Source of the DNA: Sinorhizobium sp. 8-89
GTDB taxonomy: Bacteria > Pseudomonadota > Alphaproteobacteria > Rhizobiales > Rhizobiaceae
Reading direction: 5' to 3'
NCBI RefSeq assembly: GCF_030124325.1
Contig: NZ_JASKLR010000003.1
Coordinates: 385,105 to 449,104, forward strand
DNA length: 64,000 nt
Within the stretch, counting starts at the first letter, position 1; the number at the start of each line of letters is the position of its first letter. Positions 53,988 through 64,000 of the stretch are shown piece after piece. The notes under the pieces are model-generated. The model ran no database searches, was not told where the DNA came from, and was given only the letters and a program-made list of their open reading frames with translations. A program made the position numbers and the translations under genes.

Positions 53988-55732
53988 TGTCGTTTCTCTC
54001 CCGTATCATGGTGCTGAAGAGCAAGGCGCATTTTTCGGCGGGCGGCAATAACCGCCCGTCCGACGGGGTTAACGTCACGATCCAGGGGACGCGCAAGAAG
54101 AGCGCCAGCCAGGCGAAGAACCGGGTGGCGATCGTCATTGCCAGCTTCGGCATCGTTTATGCGGTGATCGGCGGGCGGCTGGTGCAATACGGCATGGCGC
54201 AGCCGGAGACCGTCTCCTCGATCGGGCGCGCCGACAACCTTATGGCTTCGCGTCCCGACATTCTCGACCGCAACGGCGAGATCCTCGCAACCGACATCCG
54301 CACCGTGTCGCTCTATGCCGAGCCGCACAAGATCGTCGATGCCGACGAAGCGGTCGAGCGCCTGGCGACGGTTCTGCCCGATCTCAACGCCCGCGAGATC
54401 TACAACAAGCTCAAGTCGAAATCGCGCTTCCAATGGCTGCGCCGGCAACTGACGCCGAAGCAGCAGAGCGAAATCCTTGCGCTCGGGATTCCGGGCGTCG
54501 GCTTCCGCCCGGAAAAGCGGCGCTTCTATCCCGGAGGTCCGACCGCCGCCCACATTCTCGGCCATGTCAATATCGACAACCGGGGCGTCGCGGGCATGGA
54601 GCGCTACATCGACAGCCAGGGCCTCGCCGACCTGGCGGCCATCGGCATGACAAGCGACGCGAAACTCGAGCCGGTCAAGCTTTCGATCGATGTGCGCGTC
54701 CAGAACATCGTGCGTGACGTCATTGACGCCGGCATGAAGAATTTCCAGGCGATTGCCGCCGGCGCGGTCGTGCTCGACGTCAATACCGGCGAAGTGCTGG
54801 CGATGGCCTCGGTTCCGGACTACGACCCGAACAAGCCGGTGGAAGGCGCCGAGGAAGGCTGGATGAACCGCATGTCGAACGGCACGTTCGAGATGGGCTC
54901 GACCTTCAAGACCTTCACGATCGCGATGGGGCTCGACTCCGGCAAGGTGACGCTCAACGACAGCTTCGATGCGACCGCGCCCATCCGCATCGGCGGCTTC
55001 ACAATCAAAGATTTTCACGGCAAGCGTCGCGTGCTGACCGTCCCGGAGATCTTCCAGTATTCCTCGAACATCGGCACGGCCAAGATCGCCGATCTGGTCG
55101 GCATTCCCGGGCACAAAGAGTTCCTGACGCGCATCGGGCTCTTGTCGAAGCTGCCGACGGAGCTTCCGGAGGTCAAGACACCGAGCCAGCCGCGCGAATG
55201 GAAGAAGATCAATTCGATCACCATCTCCTTCGGCCACGGCGTTTCGACGACGCCATTGCAGACGGCAGTTGCCGGGGCGGCGCTGGTCAATGGCGGCAAG
55301 CTCATCCCGCCGACCTTCCTTCCGCGCACGGAGGAGCAGGCAAGCGAGCTTGCGACCGCGGTCGTCAAGAAGAGCACCAGCGAAGATATGCGCTTCCTGC
55401 TCCGCTGGAACGGCATCGCCGGTTCCGGAAAGCGGGCTCTCGTCCCCGGCTTCAACGTCGGCGGCAAGACCGGCACGGCTGACAAGGTGGTCAACGGCCG
55501 TTACGCCAGCGACCTGAACTTCAACGCCTTCCTCGCCGCGTTCCCGATCGACAATCCCAAATACATCGTACTGACCTTCATCGATGCGCCGAAGACCGGC
55601 GAAGGCGGCGGGCGGACCGCAGGTTCCAACGCAGCGCCAATGGTGCGCGACATCATCAGCCGCTCCGCGCCGCTTCTCGGTGTCGAGCCGAAATTTGGAG
55701 AAGACGGCTCTGCCTTGCTTGTGTCTTATTGA
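53987..55732 (+). CDS. ftsI: Peptidoglycan D,D-transpeptidase FtsI (PBP3)
   Basis: The septal crosslinking enzyme. The 581-residue product has one N-terminal membrane segment, the class B pedestal domain (SRPDILDRNGEILATD), and a transpeptidase domain: nucleophile S in GSTFKTF near residue 303, SSN in YSSNIG, and KTGT in GGKTGTADK. All three motifs are intact. It works with FtsW on the same operon. Confidence 0.96.
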   Translation: MSFLSRIMVLKSKAHFSAGGNNRPSDGVNVTIQGTRKKSASQAKNRVAIVIASFGIVYAVIGGRLVQYGMAQPETVSSIGRADNLMASRPDILDRNGEILATDIRTVSLYAEPHKIVDADEAVERLATVLPDLNAREIYNKLKSKSRFQWLRRQLTPKQQSEILALGIPGVGFRPEKRRFYPGGPTAAHILGHVNIDNRGVAGMERYIDSQGLADLAAIGMTSDAKLEPVKLSIDVRVQNIVRDVIDAGMKNFQAIAAGAVVLDVNTGEVLAMASVPDYDPNKPVEGAEEGWMNRMSNGTFEMGSTFKTFTIAMGLDSGKVTLNDSFDATAPIRIGGFTIKDFHGKRRVLTVPEIFQYSSNIGTAKIADLVGIPGHKEFLTRIGLLSKLPTELPEVKTPSQPREWKKINSITISFGHGVSTTPLQTAVAGAALVNGGKLIPPTFLPRTEEQASELATAVVKKSTSEDMRFLLRWNGIAGSGKRALVPGFNVGGKTGTADKVVNGRYASDLNFNAFLAAFPIDNPKYIVLTFIDAPKTGEGGGRTAGSNAAPMVRDIISRSAPLLGVEPKFGEDGSALLVSY

Positions 55733-55780
55733 CCGTGAAATGAGAATGCGGACGATTCGTCATCCGGCGGATCGATATCG

Positions 55781-57259
55781 ATGCGAGACATGCAGTTCAT
55801 GAAGATCAAGGACCTGGCGGGAGCAGCTTTCCCGGAACTTTCGGCGCAACTGAAGGGCGCTTCCTCGGATATCGATATCGCCGGCATTACGGCCGATAGC
55901 CGGCAGGTCAAGCCAGGCGACCTTTTCGTCGCCGTTGCCGGGACAAAGGCGAATGGCGCTGCCTATATTGCCGATGCTCTTTCGCGCGGCGCCGCGGCCG
56001 TGATCACCACGGCCGGCGCCGAGGCGGAGGCCGGCGCGCCGGTGTTCGGGCTTTCGGAGCCGCGCCGCTTCCTAGCGAAAGCGGCAGCCGCCTTCTACGG
56101 GCGCCAACCGGAGACCATGGTGGCCGTCACGGGAACGGCGGGCAAGACCTCCGTCGCCTCCTTCACGCGCCAGATCTGGGCGCATTCGGGCCTTGCGGCT
56201 GCGATGATCGGAACGACCGGCGTCGTGGCGCCGGGCCGCAACGACTATGGATCGCTGACCACCCCGGACCCGGTTTCGTTGCACAAGCTGCTTAAAGAAC
56301 TCGCCGACGCCGGCGTAACCCACGCGGCGATGGAAGCCTCCAGCCACGGCCTCGATCAGAGCCGTCTCGACGGCGTTCGGCTTGCCGCTGCGGCCTTCAC
56401 CAATCTCGGCCGCGACCACATGGACTATCATCCGACGGTCGAACATTACATGGCCTCGAAGATGCGTCTCTTCTCCGACCTCCTGCCCCAGGGAGCGCCG
56501 GCGGTGATCTTCGCCGACGACCAATGGTCGGACCAGGCGATCGCCGCCGCCCGCAAAGCCGGCCAGGATGTGCGCACCGTCGGACGCAAGGGCGAATTCA
56601 TCACGCTGAAGCGCGTCGAGCATTTCCGCCACAAGCAGTCGGCGGAGGTCCATGTCGGCGACGATATCTTTGAAATCCATGTGCCGCTTGCCGGCGACTT
56701 CCAGATCGCCAACGCGCTGGTTGCCGCCGGCCTTGCCATGTCCACCGGCATCGGCGCCAAGGCGGCCTTCTCGGCGCTCGAGAAATTGCAGGGCGCGTCA
56801 GGGCGCCTGGAACTCGTCGGGCACACCAAAGACGGCGCGCTCGCCTATGTGGACTATGCCCACAAGCCCGACGCGCTGGAAAACGTCTTGACCTCGGTGC
56901 GTCCGTTCACGACCGGCCGCATCATCATCGTTTTCGGGTGCGGCGGCGACCGCGACAAGGGCAAGCGGCCGATCATGGGCGAGATCGCCACGCGGCTTGC
57001 CGATGTCGTCATCGTCACCGACGATAACCCACGCTCTGAGGTGCCGGAAGTCATCCGCGCGGAGATCATGGCGGCGGCCAGGGGCGCGACCGAAATCGGC
57101 GACCGCGCGGAGGCGATCCGTACCGCCGTCGGCATGCTCAAGAGCGGCGACACGCTGATCGTCGCCGGCAAAGGACACGAGGAAGGGCAGACGATCGGTT
57201 CCGTGACGCTGCCGTTCTCGGACCACGAGGAAGTGCGCAAGGCATTGGGAGGGCTATGA
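55781..57259 (+). CDS. murE: UDP-N-acetylmuramoyl-tripeptide synthetase MurE (diaminopimelate adding)
   Basis: It adds meso-diaminopimelate to UDP-MurNAc-L-Ala-D-Glu. In the 492-residue product, [20 protein letters not shown] is the P-loop, and [11 protein letters not shown] fits the motif DNPR that marks meso-DAP recognition, and HMDYH is in the central domain. ATG at 55781 and one six codons later are both possible starts. It is the first of the mur genes. Confidence 0.96.
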   Translation: MRDMQFMKIKDLAGAAFPELSAQLKGASSDIDIAGITADSRQVKPGDLFVAVAGTKANGAAYIADALSRGAAAVITTAGAEAEAGAPVFGLSEPRRFLAKAAAAFYGRQPETMVAVTGTAGKTSVASFTRQIWAHSGLAAAMIGTTGVVAPGRNDYGSLTTPDPVSLHKLLKELADAGVTHAAMEASSHGLDQSRLDGVRLAAAAFTNLGRDHMDYHPTVEHYMASKMRLFSDLLPQGAPAVIFADDQWSDQAIAAARKAGQDVRTVGRKGEFITLKRVEHFRHKQSAEVHVGDDIFEIHVPLAGDFQIANALVAAGLAMSTGIGAKAAFSALEKLQGASGRLELVGHTKDGALAYVDYAHKPDALENVLTSVRPFTTGRIIIVFGCGGDRDKGKRPIMGEIATRLADVVIVTDDNPRSEVPEVIRAEIMAAARGATEIGDRAEAIRTAVGMLKSGDTLIVAGKGHEEGQTIGSVTLPFSDHEEVRKALGGL

Positions 57260-57260
57260 T

Positions 57261-58694
57261 TTGAACTGGCTCTGGACAAGCAGCGATCTTCTGGCTGCGA
57301 TGAACGGCCGCCCGGTCGGAAACCTGCCAGAGGGAATTGCCGGCATCTCGATCGACAGCCGAACGATCAACAAGGGCGAGGCATTTTTCGCGATCAAGGG
57401 CGATCGCGTCGACGGCCATGACTATGCCGGGATCGCACTTGCCAATGGAGCCGCCCTTCTTGTCGTCAGCGAAGGCAAGATTCCTGCACTCGGCCGGCTG
57501 ATCGCACCGATGATCGTCGTCGACGACGTGCTGGAGGCATTGATCCGCCTCGGCTGCGCCGCGCGCGACCGGAGCGCCGCGAAGGTCATTGCCGTCACCG
57601 GTTCGGTTGGGAAGACCACGACGAAGGAAATGCTGAGGCACGTGCTTTCGCCGCTCGGCCGCGTGCACGCCTCCGTTGCCTCCTTCAACAATCACTGGGG
57701 CGTGCCGCTCACCCTTGCGCGCATGCCGGAAGCGACGGACTTCGGCATCTTCGAGATCGGCATGAATCATCCGGGCGAGATCCGGCCGCTGACGAAGATG
57801 GTTCGCCCGCATGTGGCCGTCGTCACCAGCATCGCTCCCGCCCATCTCGGCAATTTCGAGAGCCTCGACGAGATCGCAGCGGCAAAGGCCGAGATCTTCG
57901 AAGGCGTCGTCAACGGCGGTCATGCCGTCCTCAATCTCGACAGCCCGCAATACAGCCTGCTGGAGCGGGCCGCCGGTGCGGCAGGGGTGAGCTACATCCA
58001 TTCCTTCGGCGCCAATCCGAAAGCGGAGTTCCGGCTGGTCGAATTCGCCGGCGGATCGGAAGGCTCGGTGCTTTGGGCGGGGATCGGCGGCAGGACTCTG
58101 GAAGTCGCGATCGGCGCTCCTGGGCGTCACATCGCCGAAAACGCGCTGGCCGTGATCGCCGCGGCGAAGCTTGCCGGCGCCGATCTCGATCAGGTCCTGG
58201 CGTCGCTTGCGACCATGCGGCCGGAAAAGGGCAGGGGATTGCAGCACCGCCTGAAGGTCGGCGCGGGCCACCTGACGCTGATCGACGAGAGCTACAATGC
58301 CAACCCGGCCTCAATGCGGGCTGCGATCTCGCTGCTCGGCGATGCCGAACCACCGGTCGGCGGACGCCGGATCGCGATCCTCGGCGACATGCTGGAGATG
58401 GGCGAGCACGCGGCCGATGTCCATGCCGCCCTTGCGGAACCGATCGTGGAGGCGGGAATTGTGGACGTCTGGTTAGCCGGGCCCGAGATGGCGCATCTGC
58501 GCGACGCGCTGCCGCCAGAGGTTTCGGTCGTCTATCGGGAGGCCGTCGACGATCTCACGAATTACGCGCTCGCGGCGGTTGCCGCCGGCGACGTCGTGAT
58601 GGTCAAATCGTCCAAAGGAACCGGCTGCGCGAAGATCGTTGAGGCTCTTCTCGATGCCTATCCGGAGGAGGCGGTGAGGCGCGGGGAAGTGTAA
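57261..58694 (+). CDS. murF: UDP-N-acetylmuramoyl-tripeptide-D-alanyl-D-alanine ligase
   Basis: MurF adds D-Ala-D-Ala to complete the pentapeptide. The 477-residue product has the P-loop IAVTGSVGKTTTKEML, the central FNNHWGVPLTLARMP and LIDESYNANPASMRA. The start is TTG at 57261, in place next to the murE stop, with GGGAGGG about eight bases upstream. Confidence 0.95.
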   Translation: MNWLWTSSDLLAAMNGRPVGNLPEGIAGISIDSRTINKGEAFFAIKGDRVDGHDYAGIALANGAALLVVSEGKIPALGRLIAPMIVVDDVLEALIRLGCAARDRSAAKVIAVTGSVGKTTTKEMLRHVLSPLGRVHASVASFNNHWGVPLTLARMPEATDFGIFEIGMNHPGEIRPLTKMVRPHVAVVTSIAPAHLGNFESLDEIAAAKAEIFEGVVNGGHAVLNLDSPQYSLLERAAGAAGVSYIHSFGANPKAEFRLVEFAGGSEGSVLWAGIGGRTLEVAIGAPGRHIAENALAVIAAAKLAGADLDQVLASLATMRPEKGRGLQHRLKVGAGHLTLIDESYNANPASMRAAISLLGDAEPPVGGRRIAILGDMLEMGEHAADVHAALAEPIVEAGIVDVWLAGPEMAHLRDALPPEVSVVYREAVDDLTNYALAAVAAGDVVMVKSSKGTGCAKIVEALLDAYPEEAVRRGEV

Positions 58695-58710
58695 CGGGCG
58701 TTGCCACTAC

Positions 58711-58809
58711 TGCATGTTTCCTGATCGGAACCGATTTAAGGAAAGAACATGCAGCAATTGAAAGTGCGACAGCGAGCTTTGTGCGTCTGAAAGGATGCAC
58801 GGCGCTGTG
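58711..58809 (+). repeat. RIME-like element inside the dcw cluster
   Basis: TGCATGTTTCCT pairs with AAGGAAAGAACATGCA. The second palindrome begins GCGACAGCGAGCTTTGTGCG and ends GGCGCTGTG. It is nearly identical to the copy at 1698. It lies 17 bp after murF and widens the murF-mraY gap to 242 bp. Confidence 0.8.
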
Positions 58810-58936
58810 GTGCTGGTGGATACCGCCCTTCGGCCAGGGGATATGGCCTAACATAGTCGACCACAAGCGGGTAACGTCTATCAGATGATTCTGTTGGACG
58901 ATGTCCGATTCTAAAACCTTTGGGGAAAGGTCCCTT

Positions 58937-60037
58937 ATGCTGATCTGGCTCGTGGAACTGGCGGACCACTTTCAATTCTTCAATCTCTTTCGCTACATCA
59001 CTTTCCGCACGGGTGCAGCTCTCTTCACTTCCGCTTTGATCGTCTTTCTGTTCGGCCCGGCGATGATCGCATCGCTTCGCATCCGCCAGGGCAAGGGCCA
59101 GCCGATCCGCGCCGATGGCCCGCAGACTCACTTCAAGAAGGCCGGAACGCCGACCATGGGCGGCCTGATGATTCTTGCCGGCATTGTCGTCTCGTCGCTG
59201 CTATGGGCGGACCTTTCCAGCGTCTATGTCGTCTCGACCCTTCTCGTGACGCTCGGCTTCGGCGCGATCGGCTTCTACGACGATTACCTCAAGGTGACGA
59301 AGCAGTCGGACAAGGGCTTTTCAGGCAAGGCGCGTCTCGGCATCGAATTCGTGATCGCGGCGATCGCCGTCTTCTTCATGATGCGGGCCGCGCTTTCGGC
59401 GGGGACCGCGGGCTCCACCTTCGGTTCCTCGGTTACTTTCCCCTTCTTCAAGGACCTGATGCTCAATCTCGGCTATTTCTTCGTGCTTTTCGGCGGTTTC
59501 GTCATCGTCGGTGCGGGCAATGCCGTGAACCTGACCGACGGTCTCGACGGGCTTGCCATCGTGCCCGTGATGATCGCGTCCGCCGCCTTCGGGCTCATCG
59601 CCTATCTCGCCGGTAACGCCGTTTTCGCCAACTATCTGCAGATCCATTTCGTACCGGGCACCGGTGAACTCGCCGTGATCCTCGGCGCCGTCATCGGCGC
59701 AGGCCTCGGCTTCCTCTGGTTCAACGCGCCACCCGCCGCGATCTTCATGGGCGATACCGGCTCGCTGGCGCTGGGCGGCCTCATCGGCACGGTTGCCGTC
59801 GCCACGAAGCATGAAGTCGTGATGATCATCGTCGGCGGCCTCTTCGTCATCGAGACGTTGTCGGTGATTATCCAGGTCTTCTGGTTCAAGCGCACCGGCC
59901 GCCGCGTCTTCCTGATGGCGCCGATCCACCATCACTTCGAAAAGAAGGGCTGGACGGAAAGCCAGGTGGTGATCCGCTTCTGGATCATCGCCGTCATCCT
60001 CGCGATGATCGGCCTTTCGACGCTCAAGCTGCGGTGA
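58937..60037 (+). CDS. mraY: Phospho-N-acetylmuramoyl-pentapeptide-transferase
   Basis: MraY makes lipid I from UDP-MurNAc-pentapeptide and undecaprenyl phosphate in the inner membrane. The 366-residue product has about ten membrane segments, FYDDYLKV with the Asp pair, [10 protein letters not shown] and the [12 protein letters not shown] loop with His. GGAAAGG precedes the ATG at 58937. The 242-bp upstream gap suggests it may have its own promoter. Confidence 0.96.
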   Translation: MLIWLVELADHFQFFNLFRYITFRTGAALFTSALIVFLFGPAMIASLRIRQGKGQPIRADGPQTHFKKAGTPTMGGLMILAGIVVSSLLWADLSSVYVVSTLLVTLGFGAIGFYDDYLKVTKQSDKGFSGKARLGIEFVIAAIAVFFMMRAALSAGTAGSTFGSSVTFPFFKDLMLNLGYFFVLFGGFVIVGAGNAVNLTDGLDGLAIVPVMIASAAFGLIAYLAGNAVFANYLQIHFVPGTGELAVILGAVIGAGLGFLWFNAPPAAIFMGDTGSLALGGLIGTVAVATKHEVVMIIVGGLFVIETLSVIIQVFWFKRTGRRVFLMAPIHHHFEKKGWTESQVVIRFWIIAVILAMIGLSTLKLR

Positions 60038-60044
60038 GTGCGCG

Positions 60045-61436
60045 ATGATCCCGGTCTCCACATTCAAGGACAAGAAGGTCGCACTCTTCGGGCTCGGCGG
60101 TTCCGGCCTTGCGACGGCGCAGGCGTTGGTCGCGGGCGGGGCGGACATCGTCGGCTGGGACGACAATCCCGATAGCGTCGCCAAGGCCGCCGCAGCGGGG
60201 CTTTCGACGGCCGATCTGCGCGGCGTCGACTGGTCCGGTTTTGCCGCCTTCGTACTCTCTCCCGGCGTGCCGCTGACGCATCCGAAGCCGCATTGGACGG
60301 TCGATCTTGCCCATCAAGCGGGTGTCGAGATCATCGGCGACGTGGAACTTTTCGTCCGCGAACGCCGGGCGCACGCGCCTGCCTGCCCTTTCATTGCCAT
60401 CACCGGCACCAACGGCAAGTCGACGACGACGGCGCTTATCGCCCATATCCTCAGAGAAAGCGGGCGAGACACTCAGCTTGGCGGCAATATCGGCACCGCG
60501 GTACTGACGCTCGATCCGCCGAAGGCCGGGCGTTTCTTCGTGGTGGAATGCTCCTCCTACCAAATCGATCTTGCGCCGACGCTCGACGCGACGGCCGGCA
60601 TCCTGCTCAACCTGACTCCGGATCATTTGGATCGGCACGGCACCATGCAGAACTATGCCAACATCAAGGAGCGCCTGGTGGCGGGAAGCGGCACCGCGAT
60701 CGTCGGCGTCGACGACAGCTTCTCGGCACTGATCGCCGATCGGGTGGAGCGTGCCGGCACCAAGGTCGTTCGCATTTCGCGCCGGCACGTGCTTGCCGAC
60801 GGGTTTTATGCCGAAGGCTCGCGGTTGATGCGCGCCCATGGCGGCACGTCTTCGCTCTTCACCGATCTTGGCGGTATCCAGACGTTGCGGGGCGGGCATA
60901 ACGCCCAGAACGCGGCTGCGGCGATTGCTGCCTGCCTCGCGGTCGGCGTCGAGGAGAAAGACATCGTCGACGGTCTCCGCAGCTTCCCGGGGCTGAAGCA
61001 CCGCATGCAGCCGGTCGGGAAAAAGGGCGACGTCGTCTTCGTCAACGACAGCAAGGCGACCAATGCGGATGCCGCGGCGCCGGCGCTGTCGAGCTACGAT
61101 CGGATCTATTGGATCGCCGGCGGTCTGCCGAAGGAAGGTGGCATCACGTCGCTGACGCCGTTCTTCCCGAAGATCGTCAAGGCCTATCTGATCGGCGAGG
61201 CGGCTCCCGCCTTTGCAGCGACGCTCGGCGAGGCCGTGCCCTACGAGATTTCGGGAACGCTGGAGAATGCCGTGGCGCATGCGGCGGCGGATGCCGCACG
61301 GGACGAGGGCGGACCGTCGGCCGTGATGCTCTCACCGGCTTGCGCAAGTTTCGACCAGTACAAGAATTTCGAGGTGCGCGGAGATGCCTTCGTCGGGCAT
61401 GTGGCGGCGCTCGAAGGCGTGACCATGCTCATCTGA
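60045..61436 (+). CDS. murD: UDP-N-acetylmuramoylalanine-D-glutamate ligase
   Basis: MurD adds D-Glu to UDP-MurNAc-L-Ala. The 463-residue product has [18 protein letters not shown] (P-loop), GGNIG, and [19 protein letters not shown] in the C-terminal domain. ATG at 60045 is 7 bp past the mraY stop. Confidence 0.96.
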   Translation: MIPVSTFKDKKVALFGLGGSGLATAQALVAGGADIVGWDDNPDSVAKAAAAGLSTADLRGVDWSGFAAFVLSPGVPLTHPKPHWTVDLAHQAGVEIIGDVELFVRERRAHAPACPFIAITGTNGKSTTTALIAHILRESGRDTQLGGNIGTAVLTLDPPKAGRFFVVECSSYQIDLAPTLDATAGILLNLTPDHLDRHGTMQNYANIKERLVAGSGTAIVGVDDSFSALIADRVERAGTKVVRISRRHVLADGFYAEGSRLMRAHGGTSSLFTDLGGIQTLRGGHNAQNAAAAIAACLAVGVEEKDIVDGLRSFPGLKHRMQPVGKKGDVVFVNDSKATNADAAAPALSSYDRIYWIAGGLPKEGGITSLTPFFPKIVKAYLIGEAAPAFAATLGEAVPYEISGTLENAVAHAAADAARDEGGPSAVMLSPACASFDQYKNFEVRGDAFVGHVAALEGVTMLI

Positions 61437-61499
61437 CGGGCGGAGTTGGGCCGAACTATTGACGTGGCGCACATGTGCGCCGGAAAAGGGGACAGACAG

Positions 61500-62654
61500 A
61501 TGGTAAGCCGAGCCGAACGTGGCCCTGTGGCCGACTGGTTCTGGACGATCGACAGGTTTTTTCTGGCAATCTTCGTCCTCCTGATGGGCGTCGGCTTCAT
61601 GCTCTCCTTCGCGGCGAGCCCGCCGGTCGCCGAACGGCTCGGCCTCGACAGCTTCCACTTCGTCAAGCGTCACGCGCTCTTCCTCCTGCCGTCGCTTGCG
61701 GTCATGGTCGGCATCTCCTTTCTTTCGCCGCGCCAGGTCAGGCGCGCAGCGATCATCCTGCTCGCAATTTCTCTCGGGATGATGGTGCTGGTTCTCTTCG
61801 TCGGTCAGGAGGTCAAGGGCTCGCTGCGTTGGATTTCGGTCGCCGGCATTTCCATTCAGCCTTCGGAATTCATGAAGCCGGCCTTCGTGGTCGTCTGCGC
61901 CTGGCTCTTCTCCGAGCACGCAAGGCAGCCGGAAATACCGGGCAATCTTTTCGCCATCCTGCTTTTCGGTATCGTCGGCGCGCTTCTCGTCGCCCAGCCC
62001 GATCTTGGCCAGACCATCCTGACTACGGCCGTCTGGGGTGGCATGTTCTTCATGGCGGGCATGCCGTGGCTCTGGATCATCGTGCTCGCCGGCGCTGCGG
62101 TTGGCGGTTTCTTCGTCGCCTATACCATGCTGCCGCACGTCGCCGGCCGTATCGACCGCTTCCTGACCGGCGAGGGTGACACCTTCCAGGTGGACACCGC
62201 GCGCGAAGCGATCATCCGCGGCGACTGGTTCGGCCGCGGTCCGGGCGAGGGCGTGGTCAAGCGCATCATTCCCGACAGCCACACCGACTTCGTCTTCTCG
62301 GTGGCCGCCGAAGAGTTCGGCATTGTCTTCTGCATGGCCATCGTGCTGGTCTTTTCCTTCCTCGTCATGCGCGGCCTCAGCCATGCCTTCCGGGAGCGCA
62401 ACGATTTCAATCGCTTCGCCGTCGCCGGGCTTGTCCTGCAGATCGGCATTCAGTCGCTGATCAATATCGGCGTGAACCTCGAACTTCTTCCGGCCAAGGG
62501 CATGACGCTGCCGCTGATCTCCTACGGCGGCTCGTCGATGGTGGCGATCTGCGTGACGGCCGGCTTCATTCTGGCATTGACCCGTCACCGACCGGAGAAG
62601 CGCGCCGTGGAGCGCAGTCTCTTTCGATCCGGCGTAGGTGTGCCGGCGGAGTAA
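61500..62654 (+). CDS. ftsW: Septal peptidoglycan polymerase FtsW (SEDS)
   Basis: FtsW polymerises glycan strands for the septum. The 384-residue product has ten hydrophobic segments, SISIQPSEFMKP-like block GISIQPSEFMKPAFVV, and LLPAKGMTLPLISYGGSSM. ATG at 61500 was chosen because GGGGACAGAC precedes it; an ATG at 61446 would add 18 residues that match nothing in the family. Confidence 0.95.
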   Translation: MVSRAERGPVADWFWTIDRFFLAIFVLLMGVGFMLSFAASPPVAERLGLDSFHFVKRHALFLLPSLAVMVGISFLSPRQVRRAAIILLAISLGMMVLVLFVGQEVKGSLRWISVAGISIQPSEFMKPAFVVVCAWLFSEHARQPEIPGNLFAILLFGIVGALLVAQPDLGQTILTTAVWGGMFFMAGMPWLWIIVLAGAAVGGFFVAYTMLPHVAGRIDRFLTGEGDTFQVDTAREAIIRGDWFGRGPGEGVVKRIIPDSHTDFVFSVAAEEFGIVFCMAIVLVFSFLVMRGLSHAFRERNDFNRFAVAGLVLQIGIQSLINIGVNLELLPAKGMTLPLISYGGSSMVAICVTAGFILALTRHRPEKRAVERSLFRSGVGVPAE

Positions 62655-62657
62655 GTC

Positions 62658-63782
62658 ATGAGCAAAGGCATCATTCTTCTCGCCGCCGGCGGCACCGGCG
62701 GTCACCTCTTTCCCGCGGAGGCGCTGGCACATGAGCTGAAGGCGTCCGGCTATTCCGTGCATCTGGTGACGGACAGCCGCGCGGAGCGCTTTGCCGGCAG
62801 GTTTCCGGCGGACGACATCCATGTCGTGCCGTCGGCGACGATCGGCTCGAAGAACCCGATCAAACTGGCGCAATCGGTCTGGAAGCTCTGGACAGGCCTG
62901 CGCGCGGCGCGGCGGCTGATCGCGCGCCTGAAGCCGAAGGCGGTGATCGGTTTCGGGGGTTACCCGACCGTGCCGCCGCTGCTGGCGGCGACCGGCATGG
63001 GCGTCCCCTCGATGATCCACGAGCAGAACGCCGTGATGGGACGAGCCAACAAGATGCTGGCTTCGCGCGTTCAGGCAATCGCGGGGGGCTTTCTGCCCGA
63101 GGGCACCGGCGGCTTCGCAACGAAAACGGTGGCCACCGGCAATCCGGTTCGCCCCGCCGTCCTCCAGGCGGCGGGCATGCCCTATGCGACCTCGGCGAGC
63201 GATGCGCTCTTTCACCTGGTCGTCTTCGGCGGCAGCCAGGGCGCACAATATTTCTCGCAGGCGGTCCCACAGGCGGTCTGCCGTCTCGACGACACCGCGC
63301 GCCAGCGGGTGCGGGTCACGCAGCAGGCGCGCCCCGAGGATCGGGAAGGTGTCATCGCGGCATACCAGAAACTTGGCGTTCCGGCCGAGGTTGCCCCGTT
63401 CTTCAACGACATGGCGGCGCGGATCGCGGCGGCCCAGCTCGTCATCTGCCGTTCGGGCGCATCGACCGTTTCCGAGCTTGCCGTGATCGGCCGGCCAGCA
63501 ATCCTTGTGCCCTATCCGTATGCGCTCGATCACGATCAGGCGGCGAATGCGGCCGCGCTTGCAGGCAAGGGCGGCGCCCGCGTGATCGCGCAGGCCGAGC
63601 TCAGCGCCGAACGGCTTTCGGGCATCCTCGCCGATGCCATGAACAATCCACAGTCCCTGGCACAGATGGCTGCGAGTGCCCGCGAAACCGGCAAGCCGGA
63701 CGCCGCGCGCTTGCTTGCGACCCTCGTAGAGGCTATTGCCAGCGGTTTGACAGTCGAGAAATTCAAGGAAACACGCTCATGA
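62658..63782 (+). CDS. murG: UDP-GlcNAc transferase MurG
   Basis: MurG converts lipid I to lipid II on the inner face of the membrane. The 374-residue product has the [14 protein letters not shown] block near the N-terminus, the [17 protein letters not shown] block, [12 protein letters not shown], and [26 protein letters not shown] for UDP-GlcNAc binding. It overlaps the murC ATG by 4 bp. Confidence 0.96.
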   Translation: MSKGIILLAAGGTGGHLFPAEALAHELKASGYSVHLVTDSRAERFAGRFPADDIHVVPSATIGSKNPIKLAQSVWKLWTGLRAARRLIARLKPKAVIGFGGYPTVPPLLAATGMGVPSMIHEQNAVMGRANKMLASRVQAIAGGFLPEGTGGFATKTVATGNPVRPAVLQAAGMPYATSASDALFHLVVFGGSQGAQYFSQAVPQAVCRLDDTARQRVRVTQQARPEDREGVIAAYQKLGVPAEVAPFFNDMAARIAAAQLVICRSGASTVSELAVIGRPAILVPYPYALDHDQAANAAALAGKGGARVIAQAELSAERLSGILADAMNNPQSLAQMAASARETGKPDAARLLATLVEAIASGLTVEKFKETRS

Positions 63783-64000
63783 AAATGCCGAAGACGATCG
63801 GGCTCGTACATTTCATCGGTATCGGCGGCATCGGCATGAGCGGCATTGCAGAGGTGCTGCATAATCTCGGTCACCGGGTGCAGGGTTCGGATCAGTCGGA
63901 CAGCGCCAACGTGCAGCGCCTGCGCGACAAGGGCATCAGGATCTCCGTCGGCCACAAGGCTGAAAACCTCGGCGATGCCGAGGTTGTCGTCGTCTCGACC
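63779..64000 (+). CDS. murC: UDP-N-acetylmuramate-L-alanine ligase MurC, 5' part
   Basis: Only the first 74 codons are in the window. They show the Rossmann block [18 protein letters not shown] with [13 protein letters not shown] typical of MurC, which adds L-Ala to UDP-MurNAc. The ATG at 63779 overlaps the murG stop. The C-terminal P-loop and catalytic domains lie beyond the window. Confidence 0.94.
   Translation, partial: MKMPKTIGLVHFIGIGGIGMSGIAEVLHNLGHRVQGSDQSDSANVQRLRDKGIRISVGHKAENLGDAEVVVVST

Overview
The window reads as a chromosomal segment of a Sinorhizobium/Ensifer-type alphaproteobacterium. The evidence is high-GC coding DNA, repeated intergenic elements of the RIME type, a btaAB betaine-lipid pair, an ArsR-methyltransferase fusion (SahR) beside metF, a PPi-type phosphofructokinase, and a dcw cluster in alphaproteobacterial order. 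The assignment is by family recognition; no database search was run. No tRNA, 16S/23S rRNA, CRISPR array, prophage or intact insertion sequence was seen.

1-3213: a cut-off ABC-transporter ATPase diverges from a LuxR-type regulator, followed by an LtrA-family membrane protein. 3214-7480: a TonB-dependent siderophore receptor (FoxA-like) with an AraC-type regulator and an IRO-like box, then ribH2 under its own promoter and an FMN riboswitch. 7571-20772: a catabolic island built around an RpiR-type regulator. On the minus strand lies a four-gene ABC importer. On the plus strand lie an N-formylglutamate-amidohydrolase-family enzyme, a three-gene TRAP importer, a glutamine-synthetase-like ligase, an aldehyde dehydrogenase and an iron-type alcohol dehydrogenase. 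Together these suggest capture of an amine or amino alcohol, gamma-glutamylation, two-step oxidation and release of glutamate. Two matching TGAAGA-N4-(G/T)TTTCA sites, 42 bp apart, lie between regulator and operon.

20967-31061: mixed metabolic genes: a ParA/VirC1-like ATPase, the broken tail of a chemotaxis receptor, a PuuB-like FAD oxidoreductase, an L,D-transpeptidase, a DUF4432 protein, a DUF442-type phosphatase-like protein, a cupin, a ThDP enzyme, a DMT exporter and a lysophospholipase-like hydrolase. 31319-36501: an RNase T2 family protein with altered active-site motif, ettA, sahR-metF behind a 22-bp perfect palindrome, and a 25-residue membrane peptide gene.

36751-51105: a DMT exporter, several peptidoglycan hydrolases (MltB-like, GH25, two SLT proteins, AmpD-like), btaAB, a beta-lactamase-like hydrolase, a LysE exporter, pfp, a TerB-DnaJ protein and a SolA/DAO-like oxidase. 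51288-64000: rnpB, then the division and wall cluster mraZ-rsmH-ftsL-ftsI-murE-murF-mraY-murD-ftsW-murG-murC (murC runs off the end). Four CCCAT repeats at exact 10-bp spacing upstream of mraZ form a textbook MraZ autoregulatory site. A RIME copy sits between murF and mraY.
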